Shown: positions 12,540 through 26,251, counted from the first letter of the stretch. The stretch: DNA of 64,000 bases from Ulota crispa (GCA_963920765.1 OY987249.1:2761230-2825229); one strand, 5' to 3'. Program-made: numbers and translations. Notes: generated from the letters alone by a model not told the origin.

Positions 12540-13660
12540 TTTTTGTCATCAATCTACTCAGTAACAACGTTCCATAAATGCAAAGATCTCATCCAGATGT
12601 GCGGTGAAGGACACAAACCTCACATTGTGGCGTCAGATCCAACTGTGCAAACACCTCATCAAATTGAGGGTATGCCTATAGAACCACCACCAATCCGCAG
12701 CGCAGGCAGTGAAACACGAGCAAGAAATGCATCCATAGCTCTTGCAAGAGAATCCTGCCTTCCAACATGCAACTAAGCCAAACGGTAGTCATGGCACTCA
12801 CTTGCAATTCCATTCTGCGGATCTTGCACACTAGACAACTATAGGTTGTAACTCTTAGACACTGCACGCACATTTGTGGCGACTTTGGAATTGGGCATAC
12901 ATGCTACCACCTAAACCAACACGACAAATGTGCTAGTCATTACAACAACTATTCACACTTGCAACGCAAGCTAGCCACATAAAACATCTACACACACACA
13001 CACACACACAAACACACCTGTCTGATGTGGCCTTGTGGCAAGTACACCACAAGGCTATCCAACGGCGGCAGCGACGTCAAAGGTCAGGCGCAGGCGTGCC
13101 ACAACTCGTAGTACATCTCATCTCCTCCATCGGAGTCCATCTCGAACTACATCTTTGGTGGCCATTCTAGCTTAATGACCTTTCGGCACTCTCTCGTGTC
13201 TTGTGCGCATCCTCCACCGGGAAGGCTTTGTAGATACTTAGCCACAATACCCTAACATTTTGCAACAAAACCCCACCACAAGCTGAAAACCTCAAATTTC
13301 ACGCATTATACTCACACCTGTGCCTGCTTAGGTACCTTTCCATGGGGAGCTAGAGGTCCAGCGGCGGCTTAGTCTACTGCGTAGACGATATAGCCACCCT
13401 GCGAGCCTTTTTCCCATCCGCCTTTTTTCTCGTGGCTTTCCTTCTCCCTATTGGTAGGGCTTGCCAGCCCGAGTAGCCAAGTTTCACTCCGAGGTCCCAA
13501 GTCTCATATCACCACACCTCATTTGTTTTTCATCCATTGTGAGCACTGTTCACTTCTTGTAGTCGCTGTAACCGCCTCACTTGCTCCTCGTCACGCGCCG
13601 CCCAACGTCTTTTTTCTTGGCAAATTTTTGCCAATTGTGCAAATGTATAAATTAAAAATT
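12540..13660. other. GC-richer block without a recognisable gene
   Basis: Base composition rises against the surrounding AT-rich DNA, and short frames occur on both strands, but none has splice sites or motifs I can defend. A (CA)n run lies at about 12989-13012. It could be a decayed captured gene or an old exon cluster. Confidence 0.3.
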
Positions 13661-14014
13661 AAAAATTAACATAAAAATAACTTAATCACAAGTAGGATTA
13701 CAATATAAAAAATCCATTGTCTTATTATTTAATAAACCAAAAGATCAAAAACACCTTTTTAGGATAATAAAAAATTGCAATAAATATCAAATGGATTGAA
13801 AAAAAGTTAAACAATAAAATAAATAATGCTTGTATAAGTAGTAGCATGTAATTAGGCAATCATTAATTGATGCTGAAGAGCTGATAAACATTTGCTAGTA
13901 ATGGTTTTAAAAAGATATTGATTTACAAAAGGTCATAACTAAGTTGAATGAAAGATAATGATTTGAGAAATAGGTAATACTTGAACAAATGTAGTAGTTG
14001 TATCATAGACAAAG

Positions 14015-14310
14015 GCAATTATTGATTGTTACATTGAAAACAAAGTGCAATTGCTAAATTGTGAACAAAGGACAATAATTACATTAAGAGCAAAAAATGA
14101 CAACTATATTGTGAGTAAAAAACAACAACCACATTGTGAGCAATTGGAAACAATTACATTGTGAACAAACATCAACAACAACTACATTGTAACCAAAAGA
14201 CAACAACTACATTATGAGTAAAGGATCAACCACATTGAGAGCAAAGGGTAGCAACTTCATTGTGAGCAAAGGGCAAAATTACGTTGTCACCAAAGGGCAA
14301 CAACTACATT
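14015..14310. repeat. Degenerate 25-bp minisatellite, left block
   Basis: Tandem units close to ACATTGTGAGCAAAGGGCAA plus CAACT, with many base changes. The same array resumes at 16899 on the other side of an inserted element. Confidence 0.85.
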
Positions 14311-16898
14311 CACCAGTAGAAAACTCCGTCCAAAACAACAGAAAACCAACTGATTTGGGCACTTGCCCACACTAATTGACTAATTTAATAGTTTTTTGTA
14401 AAAAAACTAAATATGTTCTGTTGATTTGGACACCATTATCTAAATTAATAGAATTTTGGAATCTTTTGGGAATCTTTTGGGAATTTTTTGTGAGTCTTTA
14501 AGAATCTTTAACAATCTTTTGGAAATCATTGAGAATCTTTTCAAGATTTTTAAGAATATTTAAGAATCTTTTCAAGATTTTAGAATCTTTGAAAATCTTC
14601 TTGGAATCTTTGAGAATCTTTTTAAAATCTTTATGAAATTTGTTAAAGTACTTCAAATTATTTATAGAAATAGAATCTCTTAGACTGAATTAGAGTCCTT
14701 TAGGAATCTTTTTGTAATTCATCAAAATAATTTAAAATAATTTTAATAAAAAAGCTATTATTGTAGTTTAGGTTTGTTTTTGAAATCTTTCTAAAATCTT
14801 TTTGGACCTCATTAAAATGTTTTGAAGTATTAAAAGAAAAAAAAAGTTTTAAAAAAAAAAAAGAATATTTTAGAATTTTGAGTGTACATTGACTGGTTTT
14901 ATTTTCTTTATTTTTCACAATTTGGTTAGATTTAAAATTAGTAGCCTTTAAAGTCAAGTAAAAACATGATCATAATAACAAAAAAATCAATAGTTTTCTA
15001 TTGATCTAGACACTTTTGGACACAACTTCACTAATTCAACAAAATTTTATATAAAAAATATAACATTTTGTTGTTTTAAATACCAAAATTTCTTTACAAA
15101 CATATATAAAAGATGCTCTTCAATTCTTTGAAAAAATCATACATGTCCCTCAAGGATTAAAAGTACCAAAAGTATCTTTCTTTTTTGTAAAAATATCAAC
15201 AATGCTTTTAATATATTGGGAAAATATTAAAAATGCTCCTCAACTATTTTAAATTATTTATATCTTTGTGTTATATGATAACCAAGTGTATAGTTTAATG
15301 CAAATTCTTACAAGAAACTAAAGGTGATTTTTACATTTCAAATAACAGAAGGATATATTTAACATTTCAAAATAGAAGAAATTTTTTATTATTTTTCCAA
15401 AATAATAGGAGTATAATTGATATTCCTACAAAAAATAAGGAATATTTTTTATGTTTCAAATATTTTTGGCGTAAACTTGATATTTTGAAAGACTTACAGG
15501 GTATTTTTAGTACTTTTCCTTCTACTACTAACCAAATGAATTAAAAAAAATTAATCTTATAAAATATTTTTATAAGCTTTAAAAGATGGGAATTGATATG
15601 TGTACAACACCCTTCCAATTACAATACCACACTTTGGGGTAAATTTTAGATTTCTACCATCAAAAAGCTGAATTTGAAAATTTTGAATTCAGATTTGGAC
15701 TTAGAGACCATGGTATTGTCTAGAACTATAAAAAAAGGTTGCAGTTCAACAACACCCAATGAAAAAGTTTAGTTAGGGAGAAAATTGTTAATTTTTTATT
15801 TTTGTTTGTAAAAAAAGATAAGCTTTTTCATTGGGTGTTGTTGAATTGCAACTTTTTTTATGGTCCTAGACAATATCATGGTCTCTAAGTCCAAATTGGA
15901 ATTCAAAATTCTCAAACTCAAAGTTTTGATGGTAGAAATCTAAAATTTACCCCAGGGGTGTGGTACAGTAGTTCAAAGGGTGTGGTTCACATATTGATGC
16001 CCTTAAAAAATATCCGAAACTATTCAAAAATCTATAGAATTTGGATTTTATAATTGCAAAGTTTTAATTCCGTAACTTTTCACGATTTCATGTTATTTGA
16101 AGCTATCAAACTATGGAGGCTATTTTAACAGAATAAAGGTTTTTTTTACAAAAAAACTAGCACTAAATAATAACTATTAATGAATCCAACCTTGGCTTGC
16201 AACAATCCTTTTGAAATTTGTGAATTCCAATAAAAATTTATAAATAAAATCAAAAGGATGGAAAATAACAATGTTTTTAAAATTTCTAAACACTTTCTCT
16301 GATTTTAGCTCATAACTTTTGATATAAAGATTGAAATCCAAAAAAAATTGTTGGAAGTGAAAGTAAAATACGTTTATCAACTTTTCTTGGTTCTAAGTTT
16401 TTTGAAAAAAAGTCCTTTAATGGGCGGAAATAGCCTCCAAAGTCTATTGGATTACTAAAGACATGAACATTTAATGTACAAATAGAATCATGATTCTATT
16501 GTGCACATGTGTGTGTGCACGTGCACTTATGGTTGTGAGTAATGTGGTAGAGTTGTGGAGTGTGAGCCTGGAGGTGGGGGGTTCAAATCCCACTGCCAAT
16601 AACCCTGCCCAGTGGTGTGGATAACTGCCCGACGATATAGGCAATTGCCCGGCCCCTAAAAATGTCACTTTTTTCTATTAAAAAAAATTCTATGAAAAAA
16701 ATAATAATTAAAGTTTAAAAAAAATAGAATTGAACAACATAAAATACGTGAAAATCAACAGAAAATCAACAAAAAATCAACAGAAAATCAACATACTCTT
16801 GTTGAAAAGTACCCAAATCAACTTGACCAAATCCATAGAAAAAATCAACAGTTTTTGATTGAAATTTTGTTGATTTTGTGCTAAATTTTCTACTAGTG
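14311..16898. mobile_element. CACTA-like element, 2.6 kb, inserted in the minisatellite
   Basis: Ends CACCAGTAGAAAACT and, inverted, CACTAGTAGAAAATT, with a 3-bp target duplication ATT (14308-14310, 16899-16901). Short direct repeats such as GAATCTTT fill 14455-14700. No transposase is visible; it carries a nested Mutator-like MITE at 15588. Confidence 0.8.
15588..16002. mobile_element. GGGAATTG-family Mutator-like foldback MITE, 415 bp
   Basis: Ends GGGAATTGATATGTG and, inverted, GGGCATCAATATGTG; flanks TTAAAAGAT and TTAAAAAAT are a 9-bp duplication with one change. The two halves pair along nearly the whole element. Confidence 0.82.
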
Positions 16899-17420
16899 AT
16901 TGTAACAAATTGGTAATGACTACATTGTAACCAAACGGCAACAACTACATTATGAGCAAATAACAACAACTACATTGTGAACAAAGGGCAATGACGACAT
17001 TGTCACCAAAGGGCAACAATCACATTGTAACCAAAGAGCAACAATCACGTTGTGAGCAAATGACAACAATTACATTGTAACCAAAGGACAACAATTAAAT
17101 TGTGAGCAAAAAGTGAAAACTACATTGAGAGCAAAAGACAAGGATTACATTGTGAACATGGCGCAACAATTGCATTGAGAACAAAGAGCAATGACTACAT
17201 TGCATGTGAATAAAGAGCAATAATTATATTGTGAGCAAAACAAAATAACAATGTTGAAAATAAAAGATAATAGTTATATTGTTAATATGTAACTACGGAT
17301 GTATAAAATACAAAAATTATGTTGTACATAAAATGTGAAACTTGTGTTGTAGAGAAACAAGTATTTATATTGTGAACAAATGGCAATAGTTGCAATGTGA
17401 ACAAAAAGAACATGTGAGAA
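16899..17420. repeat. Degenerate 25-bp minisatellite, right block
   Basis: Continuation of the array at 14015-14310 with the same unit (ACATTGTGAACAAAGGGCAA and variants), at least 18 recognisable units before it fades. Confidence 0.85.
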
Positions 17421-17459
17421 CAACTCTTTAGTAAACAAAAGCAACAAAAGATACAATCA

Positions 17460-18989
17460 TATTATTAAGAATGGACACTTTCTTTGTTGTGAATATTTAA
17501 AAATATATATATTGTAAAGAAAAAAATTCTTTATGAATTACAAAAAAAATTACATTATAAATATGCCTTAGCTTATATTCAATTTTGCATTGTATCATTT
17601 TTGTAATGCTTGTTTTGATTTTATACACTCATTTGTAGATTTCCTACATAATTGTATTGATATTTTGCAAAAATATTTAGCATTGGTTTCATGTATTGAA
17701 TAGCACTTATTTTGTTTTTTTATTGGTTTTAAACAATGGTAACTACAATCACATTTATAATGTACCCTGCATTATTGTCAAAATATTAAAAATACTTAAT
17801 TGCAAGTCATGGATCTTTTCCAAAATGCTTCTAGAGTCAATGTTTCTAACCATTGTAAAACATTATTTTTTTGTTTAAATTGTTCATATTTTGTTTGATG
17901 TGCCATATTAAAACTAAACTCTAAATTTGATCTACCATTTAGTTGATTTTTCAAATGCAAATACTAAAAATTAAGCATTACAGGTTTAAAGTATTTATAT
18001 AAATGTATAGAAGTTTAAAAACTTGAAATCAATTATGTGATTCAATTATTTTTTGTAACTTTTGTTTGGATATGTGCAAATTTAATATTATTCAGGAATA
18101 TTTAAAATATTATAAAATAAAATAGAGGATTAGTTTGAAATAATATAAATTCAAAGAACATTTTCAATGTGATAATATTTATGCTAATGCATTGATGAAC
18201 ATCCAACTTTTTCCATCTAAACAAATTTGATAATGCTTTGTAACTTTAAGACATGTAAATTATCCCTAAATGGATTCAAATGACATAAATTTTGCTTGGA
18301 TTTTTGGATTTGACATTTATGTTCCTCTTTTGTGATATTTGAACATTTTCTCTACTTCATTTGTATGCACACTTGTGGCATATTGGATTACTAAAAATCC
18401 AAAAAATTAGTGGCGGTATTTGAAATTCTTATGTTGTCTATGATAGAAGGAGAATACTCAAAGTTCCAATTCTATTGTGGGATTTGAATATGAAGTGATT
18501 TTTTAGGTTTTGTAAAATATATCTATGATCATAAACTATACTTCCATAGTTGTGAGCCTTTGGTTCAGTACCAAGGTCTCAAAACTATTTTTTTGGGATT
18601 TTAATTATTTTGAAGAGCAATTTTCATCAGAAAACCACTAAAAATGAGATTATGAGCAAAACAACAAACAGTTAGATGCACCCAGTTTACCCCAGCTTAT
18701 TTTATACCAAAGTTCACTAATTTAGCCCAAAATAGGAGATTCTAGGACTTTCAAGGCATGACCTATAATTGAACCCTAAATCCATATTCTATCAAGTAGG
18801 CAATGGAAACTGACCTACTGAGCCTCAAGAGTAGTAAGAAAAGAGAATTTGGAAAAGCAACACCAGATTCTAAAAACAAACCTATTAAGCCCTAAGAGTT
18901 AGTTAGGAAGAGGGATCGATGAATCGCAAAACCAGATCTAAATCTAGTTTCCCTTAATTTAGCATGTTCACTTTTTGGCATGATGATCC
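17460..18989. other. AT-rich intergenic DNA, nothing recognised
   Basis: No frame with coding character, no paired ends of a known element seen. Confidence 0.5.
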
Positions 18990-19500
18990 ATCGAGAAAAG
19001 ATATGGCAAAGCTGGCTTAACGCCTTTGACCATTGTCATGATGTAAATCATGACATATGATAAAAAGAAGTAAAGTCATTAGTTTCTAGTATATGTGAGG
19101 TGTTATACTTTTTTTCCTTCATCCACGGTTTTATCCTTGATTAGTAAGGTTTTCTCGGATAAGGTTTTGATGAGGCAACAACTGTACAAGAGTGTTAGTT
19201 GACTAGAGTTCATTGGAGTTTATGATGGTAAAAAGATTCCATGGACTAATAAAAGAGAGTGACTTTTACCTTAGAGTTATTTTTATTTAAAGTAACTCAA
19301 GGACTAATAGTAGAGAAAGACCTTTACTTTATGTCTTCTTTCTTTAGTATATAGGTGGAAATCTACTTGGGAAAAGATGAGATGTTCTTCATAATATATA
19401 TTACATACTCTATATCTCACTTCTCTCTTCTTCTTGCATATTTTTGTTTTTTATCTTCTTATAGCTTTGTTTTAAAAGCAAAATTGTATTACATCATGTC
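18990..19500 (+). mobile_element. Fragment resembling the 3' end of a Copia-type element
   Basis: The stretch around 19075-19200 (TATGTGAGGTGTTATAC, then TTTTCCTTCATC, GGATAAGGTTTTGATGAGGC) matches the pattern I know from the 3' end/LTR of plant Copia elements. No second LTR or coding part is visible, so it is an old fragment. Confidence 0.4.
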
Positions 19501-20119
19501 TTTCCGTCTGTTGATTTGAGAAAAGTTGCAGCTAGACACCCTGCGTGTTTCCCATGTAAACTCCTCTCTATCCGACACCGCACCCCACACGGACAAGATA
19601 TGGTGAACCAACCCTCTCCTTTTTCCCTACTTTTTTTCCCACTTTGACAAACTAAACTCTACTTGCAAAATATCCACTTGAGTATGTTTTACTTCTCCCT
19701 TCTATCTAGTTAAGTTTAAAAACAAACAAACAAAAACCAAAAACATAAAAAGATATTCATTGCTTGGAAGGCATTTTAGATTGGATTTACTACAACGCAT
19801 TTTTTCCCCTTTCTTTCTTGTACTCCTAGAACCTAGTTGTGTTTTGCACTTACTCTAGGAGGGATTTTGGAGCACTTACAATGGTTTAAAAAGATAGTTG
19901 CGATCATAATCATTAAATATGGTCACATTTCCAATCAGCTAAGGGCCCTCTAACTTTTATCTTCAAAAGTTCAATTTCTCTTTACTTTCTAGTTTATTTT
20001 TACTTCTTCAAACTTGAGTTTGAACAGTCTAAAACTTTGAACTTTTTTATTCACAACTTCCATCTCTCTTGAGTCACACTTTGAAAAGTTTGACCTTTAA
20101 TGACCTAAAACTTCTTTAT

Positions 20120-20281
20120 TATTACAAGAAAATAGTGTCCAAATCAATATGTCCAAATTGATCAAAACATCCCAATTGACAAAATTTTGACAAAAAAATG
20201 TCCAAATTAACATAAATATGTTATAATCAAGTAGTCCTAACTGACTAGAAAAGTCCAAATTGACACAGCTCCCTTGTAGTG
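20120..20281. mobile_element. Small CACTA-like MITE, 162 bp
   Basis: Ends TATTACAAGAAAATAGTGTCC-like and, inverted, CACTACAAGGGAGC, the classic CACTACAAG terminus; the interior repeats GTCCAAATTGAC. The target duplication is not clear. Confidence 0.65.
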
Positions 20282-20284
20282 TTA

Positions 20285-21727
20285 GGGACAAAATGGACTT
20301 GGATAGGCTTGTACTTTTGGGAATTTTGAACAAATTAAGGAAAAAAACATGGTCAAGAGTTTTGCAAAGGGTTTTTTGGAATATAATTTTTTGTTGAGAT
20401 CAATTTTACAATTCAAAATTCATGGGGAATTTGGAGAAATTACACATGAAGGGACAAGTTAGACATGTCAATTGCCCTTAACTTTCTCCAAGGGCAAGCT
20501 AAGAAGGCAAATCTGCCATTAGAAGGGGCGGAGGGTGAAGTTCTTCTATTCCCTATGTATATTTAGGACTTTATGGAGTCACATATTGAATAGGAGAACA
20601 TTGATGCCATAGGAAGCTATTTCAATGTGCATTAGTCTAATAAGAATTGATTGCATTCATAAAGCATTGAATAATAGAAAAAAAAGAATTAGATATTCAA
20701 GGCTGGGCCACACTGACCTTAACCATTGTTTCAAAACATCAATTTGTGAAAAACATGCATTTATTGCCTAGTGTAAAAGCATATTCTTTGAATTTTTATG
20801 CTTGCATTTTTGGTCTATTCAAACTGACGTTTTTGAAAATTTGCAAACCAATGTCTCAAACCTCATGCCCTAGAATGGTGGAAAGGTTATTTTTAGTAGA
20901 ACATTATTAGATGAAACCTTGGAAAAATTATTATCTCCAAATTTTTCCAAATTTTTCCAAATTTTTCAAAAATACAAGTTACTTTTTCATCCGTTTCAAA
21001 CCGGTTGTTTTGGCATGTGTAGCCCCGGCACTAATGATAGGAATAAACTTGAAAACATTTTGCAAACTGATAAAGCCATATTGAGTCCCTTCATTTGAGT
21101 ATGCCAAAGCATTGGTACATTAGATAAATATATTAGCCTTTGAAGCGATAATCATTAGATGTTTATTTTTTATTTATTTTTTCTTCAATGGTTGTCAATA
21201 AAGCAAAAAAAAATCATTATACCGTTTGAATTTGTATTTTCAAACATATGCCTTGGAATTTTAGTTCTTTTAAATCTCACATTACATGAATTCCTAGCAC
21301 ATGCTTGAAATACAATGCCGTAAAGAGTGTGTTTCATGTTTTTGTTGGCTATGAAAATTTGTGGAGGTATTTCTAATGTGCTACAAAGTTCGTTGGATCA
21401 GTAAATTTAGTACAAAAAGTGTCCACAACAAGCGGTCAAAGAAACCTTAAATTTTTAGGCAGAAGCCTTTTTTTTATTTTTTATAATAGCTTCAAATAAT
21501 CATATCTCTTGATCCATATTGTCAAATGTCACAAATTTTTTATTGTGTCTTTCTATGTAAATTTTATGCAGGATTCTATGATTAGATCTCTAAAACAAAA
21601 TATAAAAATTGTTCTTAAGATGAAAGGATTAGATATAGAAACTATAAGTACTTTATGAGAAAAAAAAATGAGCTTGGTCATCTAAGGGTTAAGCTTCCAT
21701 CTTCAAATTCCAAAGGATCAATCTTCC
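20285..21727. other. AT-rich intergenic DNA with one orphan TTAA-family end
   Basis: No gene seen. CATCTAAGGG followed by TTAA at 21689-21692 looks like the right end of another piggyBac-like element whose left end I could not find. Confidence 0.4.
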
Positions 21728-22027
21728 TATTACAAGGGATTTGGGCCCAAGAAAGGGTTGTGAGTTTGGATGTTCCCAATGCTGGGAACTAGCTACTTCT
21801 AGTCATTTAAAAAAAAAATTTAAAAAAAAAAATTAAAAAAAAAAGTAAAAAAAAAGTTATTTTTTTTTTCCAAAAATAATAATTAAATAATAACGTTTAA
21901 CGTCGTTGCCCTAATGCCATGTCATACTGCTGCAGATTGCCTATGTGGAAGTGTTGTGGAAGTGTTCCCAAAGTTCCCATAGTTTTGGGGGAAGGGGCCC
22001 ATTCTTGGGTCCAAATCCCTTGTAATG
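21728..22027. mobile_element. CATTACAAGGG-family MITE, 300 bp
   Basis: Inverted ends TATTACAAGGGATTTGGGCC and its partner (right end ...CCAAATCCCTTGTAATG), an A-rich core, and a close relative at 27991-28281. The terminus resembles CACTA elements. Confidence 0.75.
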
Positions 22028-23884
22028 TTGTCATCCTTTCTTCAACAAGCTCCAAACTTTCATCAATCTAGCAAATTTGAGATTCCAAGCTTTCTTGCAA
22101 CATCTTTAATATGACCAAGAACAATAATGCATAAATAATGGGATAAACACTTATATTGATAATAATTACAAATGCATGATGAATTTCTTTATAAGCTTTA
22201 AAAATCTCTAATTTTAATGTTGGACTTCACCCATACAATTATATGAAAAATACTAACGTGATGATACCACGGGGCGCAAATCTAGGACAAAAGCCTCAAT
22301 CCATATACAATGATGCTTGGATAAGATCAATTGTTGTAAGATAAATGTTTGAATAGTGTCAAGGTCTCCACCCTTTTTTGTGTTCTATGTTAGTTGAATC
22401 GATTGTTTTTTTAAAGTCAGTGCTTAGATATGATCAACATTTTTTGCTCTCCCAAAGCGTTGGCCTTATCTAAGCACCAATGTAATGAGTTGATTATCAT
22501 CATTGATTGAATAGAGTGCTATTACAATAATGAATAACTATTTCTTTAAAGTGAATTTCTTGAGCACCAATGTTTGCTCTTTGTCATGATCATTTGTTAC
22601 CGTATCCATCAAAAATTGGTTCAATCTACCCAATCAATGTACAAGCATTCTTGCTATTCAATGTTCTTGGCCACTATTGATTTTGTTTTCTAAACAATGA
22701 ATTGGTTTAAACCATCATTTTGTCTCCTAAAATTCAATCTTATTGTGTATCAAGTAGACTATCTTGAAATCCTTCTTATAAAGTTGATAATTCAATTATT
22801 CTCTAGCATATATTGGAATAATATAGTATGTACAAAACCAGTCAACATTGATTTAGCCACTTGGTCTAGAAATCAACTAATATTAATTCCCATGCTTTGA
22901 ATTCAATTGATGTTTCTAATACATGGCATAGAAATAATTGATACTGACTTCAGCCAACTGATATAACTTTTGTTGATACTAGTTGTCACTTGGTTTGTGA
23001 TTAGTAGAATAAGTTCATAGCTACTAACACCTAGTCTAGAATCAATTGATCAAATTCATTCAATGTCATGTAACATAAGAATTATGTCTTAATAACATTC
23101 TAAAAATAAATAAATAATCAATATTGATATTATTTTCATAGTTTGGGTAATTAAATCAAATTGATTGGTAAACTTCCATCACAAGTCTTTTCAAGAAACA
23201 CATTCATCAAGCACTTTCACTCATCATCTTTAGGCCCTTAAAATTATTTTTGTTTCAACAAAGTTCAAAAATTTGAACATGTAAGATTTGCATTATCATC
23301 TTTTTTATTGTTAAGAATATCTCACTAGTGTAGATTTCAATGTCATTATGTAATTTGTACATTTCAAAAATTTAAAGTAGTCTTTTTCAAAATTAGGAGT
23401 GCACAATTTAAACAATAACTAAATTCAAACAAATCCATGGCACTCTCATTCATCTATATGTTTTTCAAGATCTTATATTAATAGATTTTTATCATTTCTA
23501 CAACACAAATTTTCAAAACTAAATCGTGCATGTGTTCTACAGTTTATAGTATACTACAACTCAAGCCTTTCTAAAGGAGGTGCTTACCCTAAATGCCCAA
23601 GGCCTTTTTTGAGCTTCTAGGAATTTGCTCTAAATTGAACAATAAATCAACATTTTGATAAGTTGTATCAATTTCTTTATAATTGTAACCCTACAAATTC
23701 AAACTAGATACGTTAGACATCACACAAGAACACAAAACACAACAATACCACTTATGGATTGAAAGATTATGATGTTTGATCAAGAGGGTGTTAAAACTGC
23801 AAAAGTGACTTCAAGTCTTTCAGTCCTCTTTTCACATGTCAAATCTAAAATGTTGGTCACCAAAAAAATATGAGGTTGAAGGAA
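22028..23884. other. AT-rich intergenic DNA, nothing recognised
   Basis: Only short frames of no coding character are present. Confidence 0.5.
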
Positions 23885-24231
23885 AAAACATACATAACTT
23901 CAATCCACTTACGGCTTTTCAAAATCTCTTTCACATTTTTTAAAATGAATTTCTAGTGTGAAATTTTCTCCAAGATCTAGTATATTTGAGGCTCATTTTC
24001 ATGAGCTCTTGATACTAAAAAAAGTCAAGATTGCAACTGACACCCTTACACAAAATCTTGAATAGAAAATTTAAAATCAATAATTTTCAAAATTGGGGTT
24101 GTGATGCTAAAACTAGATTTCAAAAATAATAATTCTAAAATACTAAATACTAAAAATAGCATCTTAGTTAGGTTTTATTGAACTTCAAAATATTGTCAGC
24201 ACCAAAATGTGGTGCCTTGGGCATTTAGGGG
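23885..24231. mobile_element. Partial TTAA-family element, second copy of the 1-328 repeat
   Basis: Aligns with 1-328 and ends GGGCATTTAGGGG directly before TTAA (24232-24235). The left end was not found. Confidence 0.6.
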
Positions 24232-24690
24232 TTAATGCCAAATTGCATCTATCAAATAACCAATCACAAAAAAAAGTATGAGTGCTAAAACAAACTTCCA
24301 TTTTGACAAAGTACGTGATTAAATGGTCAAATTGAGATTTTATAAAATCTACAACATATAAACAAGCTACCATTCTATATCCAAGGTATACATGAATGTA
24401 AATATACATGTCTTTGTTGTAATAATTAGTTTTTTAGCACTTTTTATAACCATAGTTTTTTTTCCATGTTTTTTCATTAGTTAAGCAACACACCCTCGAA
24501 TGAACATTAGAGAAAATATGAGCCCTCTACTAGGCCCCTAAGAACCCCTCTCAAGGGGTCTCCTTAATTGTTTTAATTTGTACTTTGGGATAAAATAAAT
24601 TCCTTACACCCTACTATGCCTTTGAGTACAATCATGGCTCACTTTAGCATGTCCAATTTTCATTGGGCGTCACAATTACATGTACATATT

Positions 24691-24839
24691 ATAGAGGTAA
24701 AAAACGGGTCCACAATGACTAAGTGACAATAACGGCAATGACTAAACAACAACTAAAAAATGACTGTAAAATGACTGTACAATCATGGTTTAGTCATTGT
24801 CACTTAGTCATTGTGGACCTATTTTTTTTTTTACTTGTG
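24691..24839. mobile_element. Small palindromic MITE (GGTCCACAATGACTAAG arms)
   Basis: GGTCCACAATGACTAAGTGAC near the left end is inverted at the right end, with A/T runs outside both; termini AGAGGTAAAAAA and, inverted, CACAAGTAAAAAA are CACTA-like. A relative is at 38765-38896. Confidence 0.65.
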
Positions 24840-25530
24840 TTACCATGGTCCTTTTTCTCTATATTAAAACCTTTAACCTAGTACTTGTGAGGGGAACATT
24901 AGTTATGATTGTGTACAATAGTAGGAGAATAATTAAGAAATTGTGACATGGTACTAGATTGCCATTTTCTATTCATAGTTTTAGTGATGTATGTCGTACA
25001 AGGTAGAGACACTTCATACACACTTCTAATGTACCCACTCAGGCCCAATAAATGTTAGAGTGTCAACTCTTAAGGGCCTTGTGGAGGGTTCATATTTTTT
25101 CTAATGATGCATATAAGGAAAATAAAGATAGAAACGTGTAGAAGTGCAGATTCACCCACAAAAAGTTGCTATTCTTAGTAGTTTTCATCCATATAATATC
25201 AAAGTAAACGTTTCTTTGAGAGGAATTTATCAACATTGTCAAAAAAATTCATTCACTACTTTTAGTGCTATGGTAGTTACACTATTAATTGCATATACGT
25301 TGCTTCACACTAATTTCTAAACATTTTGCACCATATTATTATTTATTGATACTATTATCATCAACAATCATTGCAATCAAACAAATTTTAACATCAACAA
25401 AGACTAGGCAACAACAACTACATTGTGAAAAATAAACTAGCATTGTTCAAATGGAAACTATTTGTAACCCCAAAACTTAGAAAGTTGTGTGTGCCTCTTA
25501 GTTGTTATGGCAACCTAAATGCAATATTTA

Positions 25531-26226
25531 GGGCCGCTTCACACTATGGTTGACTAAGTGGAGAGGCCATTGGATTGAGTGGCCAAATTTTGTTGAGAGT
25601 CCCAAGAAATTTGTTGAAAATAGGTAATAAAATATTGTTTTTGACACCTTTGGCCGCCCTTAGTTCGAGGCCTCCAAAGGCCAAGTCCAAAGGCCAAACT
25701 CTTGGCAATGAACTTCCACGGCCTCTCAACTTGAATGGCCATAGTGTGAAGCCTCCAAAGGCCAAATCCAAAGTCCAAAGTTATAACATTTATTAAACCT
25801 TCCAAATCTAATGGCGAACATTTTGTAGACTTTTGATTATACTACAAGAAACGACATTTCCGAATTGACTAATTGTGTCCAAAATGACAAAAATACTATC
25901 AAATTGGACAATTTTTGTAGATTAGCCATGTTGATTTGGACGTGTTTTTGTCATTTTGGACAGTTTTCCTTGTAGTGTTATTTTATGAAAAAAATTGATG
26001 GCCTCTTAACCATAGTTTGGGTCTCCATTTTTGCTTAACCCAAACTTTTCTTGAGAGGCTGTTGCTTTAGATGATAAAATGCTGCCATGTAGGTATTTGA
26101 AGGATGATGGCCTTTGGACTCTGGCCTCTAATTTGAAGGGCCGCAAGGCCAAACTCTTGATTTCTTGCAATCTAATTGGTGAAAATCGACATCCTCTTGA
26201 CCTTTGGCCATAGTGTGAAGTGGCCC
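25531..26226. mobile_element. Harbinger-like element, 696 bp, TTA target duplication
   Basis: Inverted ends GGGCCGCTTCACACTATGG and CCATAGTGTGAAGTGGCCC with TTA on both sides (25528-25530, 26227-26229). GGG-type ends with a 3-bp TWA duplication are typical of PIF/Harbinger. No transposase; a CACTA-like MITE sits inside. Confidence 0.85.
25840..25977. mobile_element. CACTA-like MITE nested in the Harbinger-like element, 138 bp
   Basis: Ends TACTACAAGAAACGACA and, inverted, CACTACAAGGAAAACTG, with TTA duplicated at 25837-25839 and 25978-25980. Confidence 0.82.
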
Positions 26227-26251
26227 TTAGTGTAGTGTTGAAAAAGTAATA

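Larger units (their letters stand above)
25505..26234. mobile_element. Remnant of a TA-target MITE, split by a Harbinger-like insertion
   Basis: Left of the insertion is GGCAACCTAAATGCAATATTTA (about 25509-25530), right of it GTGTA (26230-26234). Together they make the right terminus of the family found intact at 47791-48685, which shows the insertion site exactly. The rest of the element is not recognisable. Confidence 0.75.

Noticed and set aside
14015-17420. Regularly spaced repeats that could suggest a CRISPR array
   Set aside because: The units are directly tandem with no unique spacers, are highly degenerate, and lie in a plant genome.
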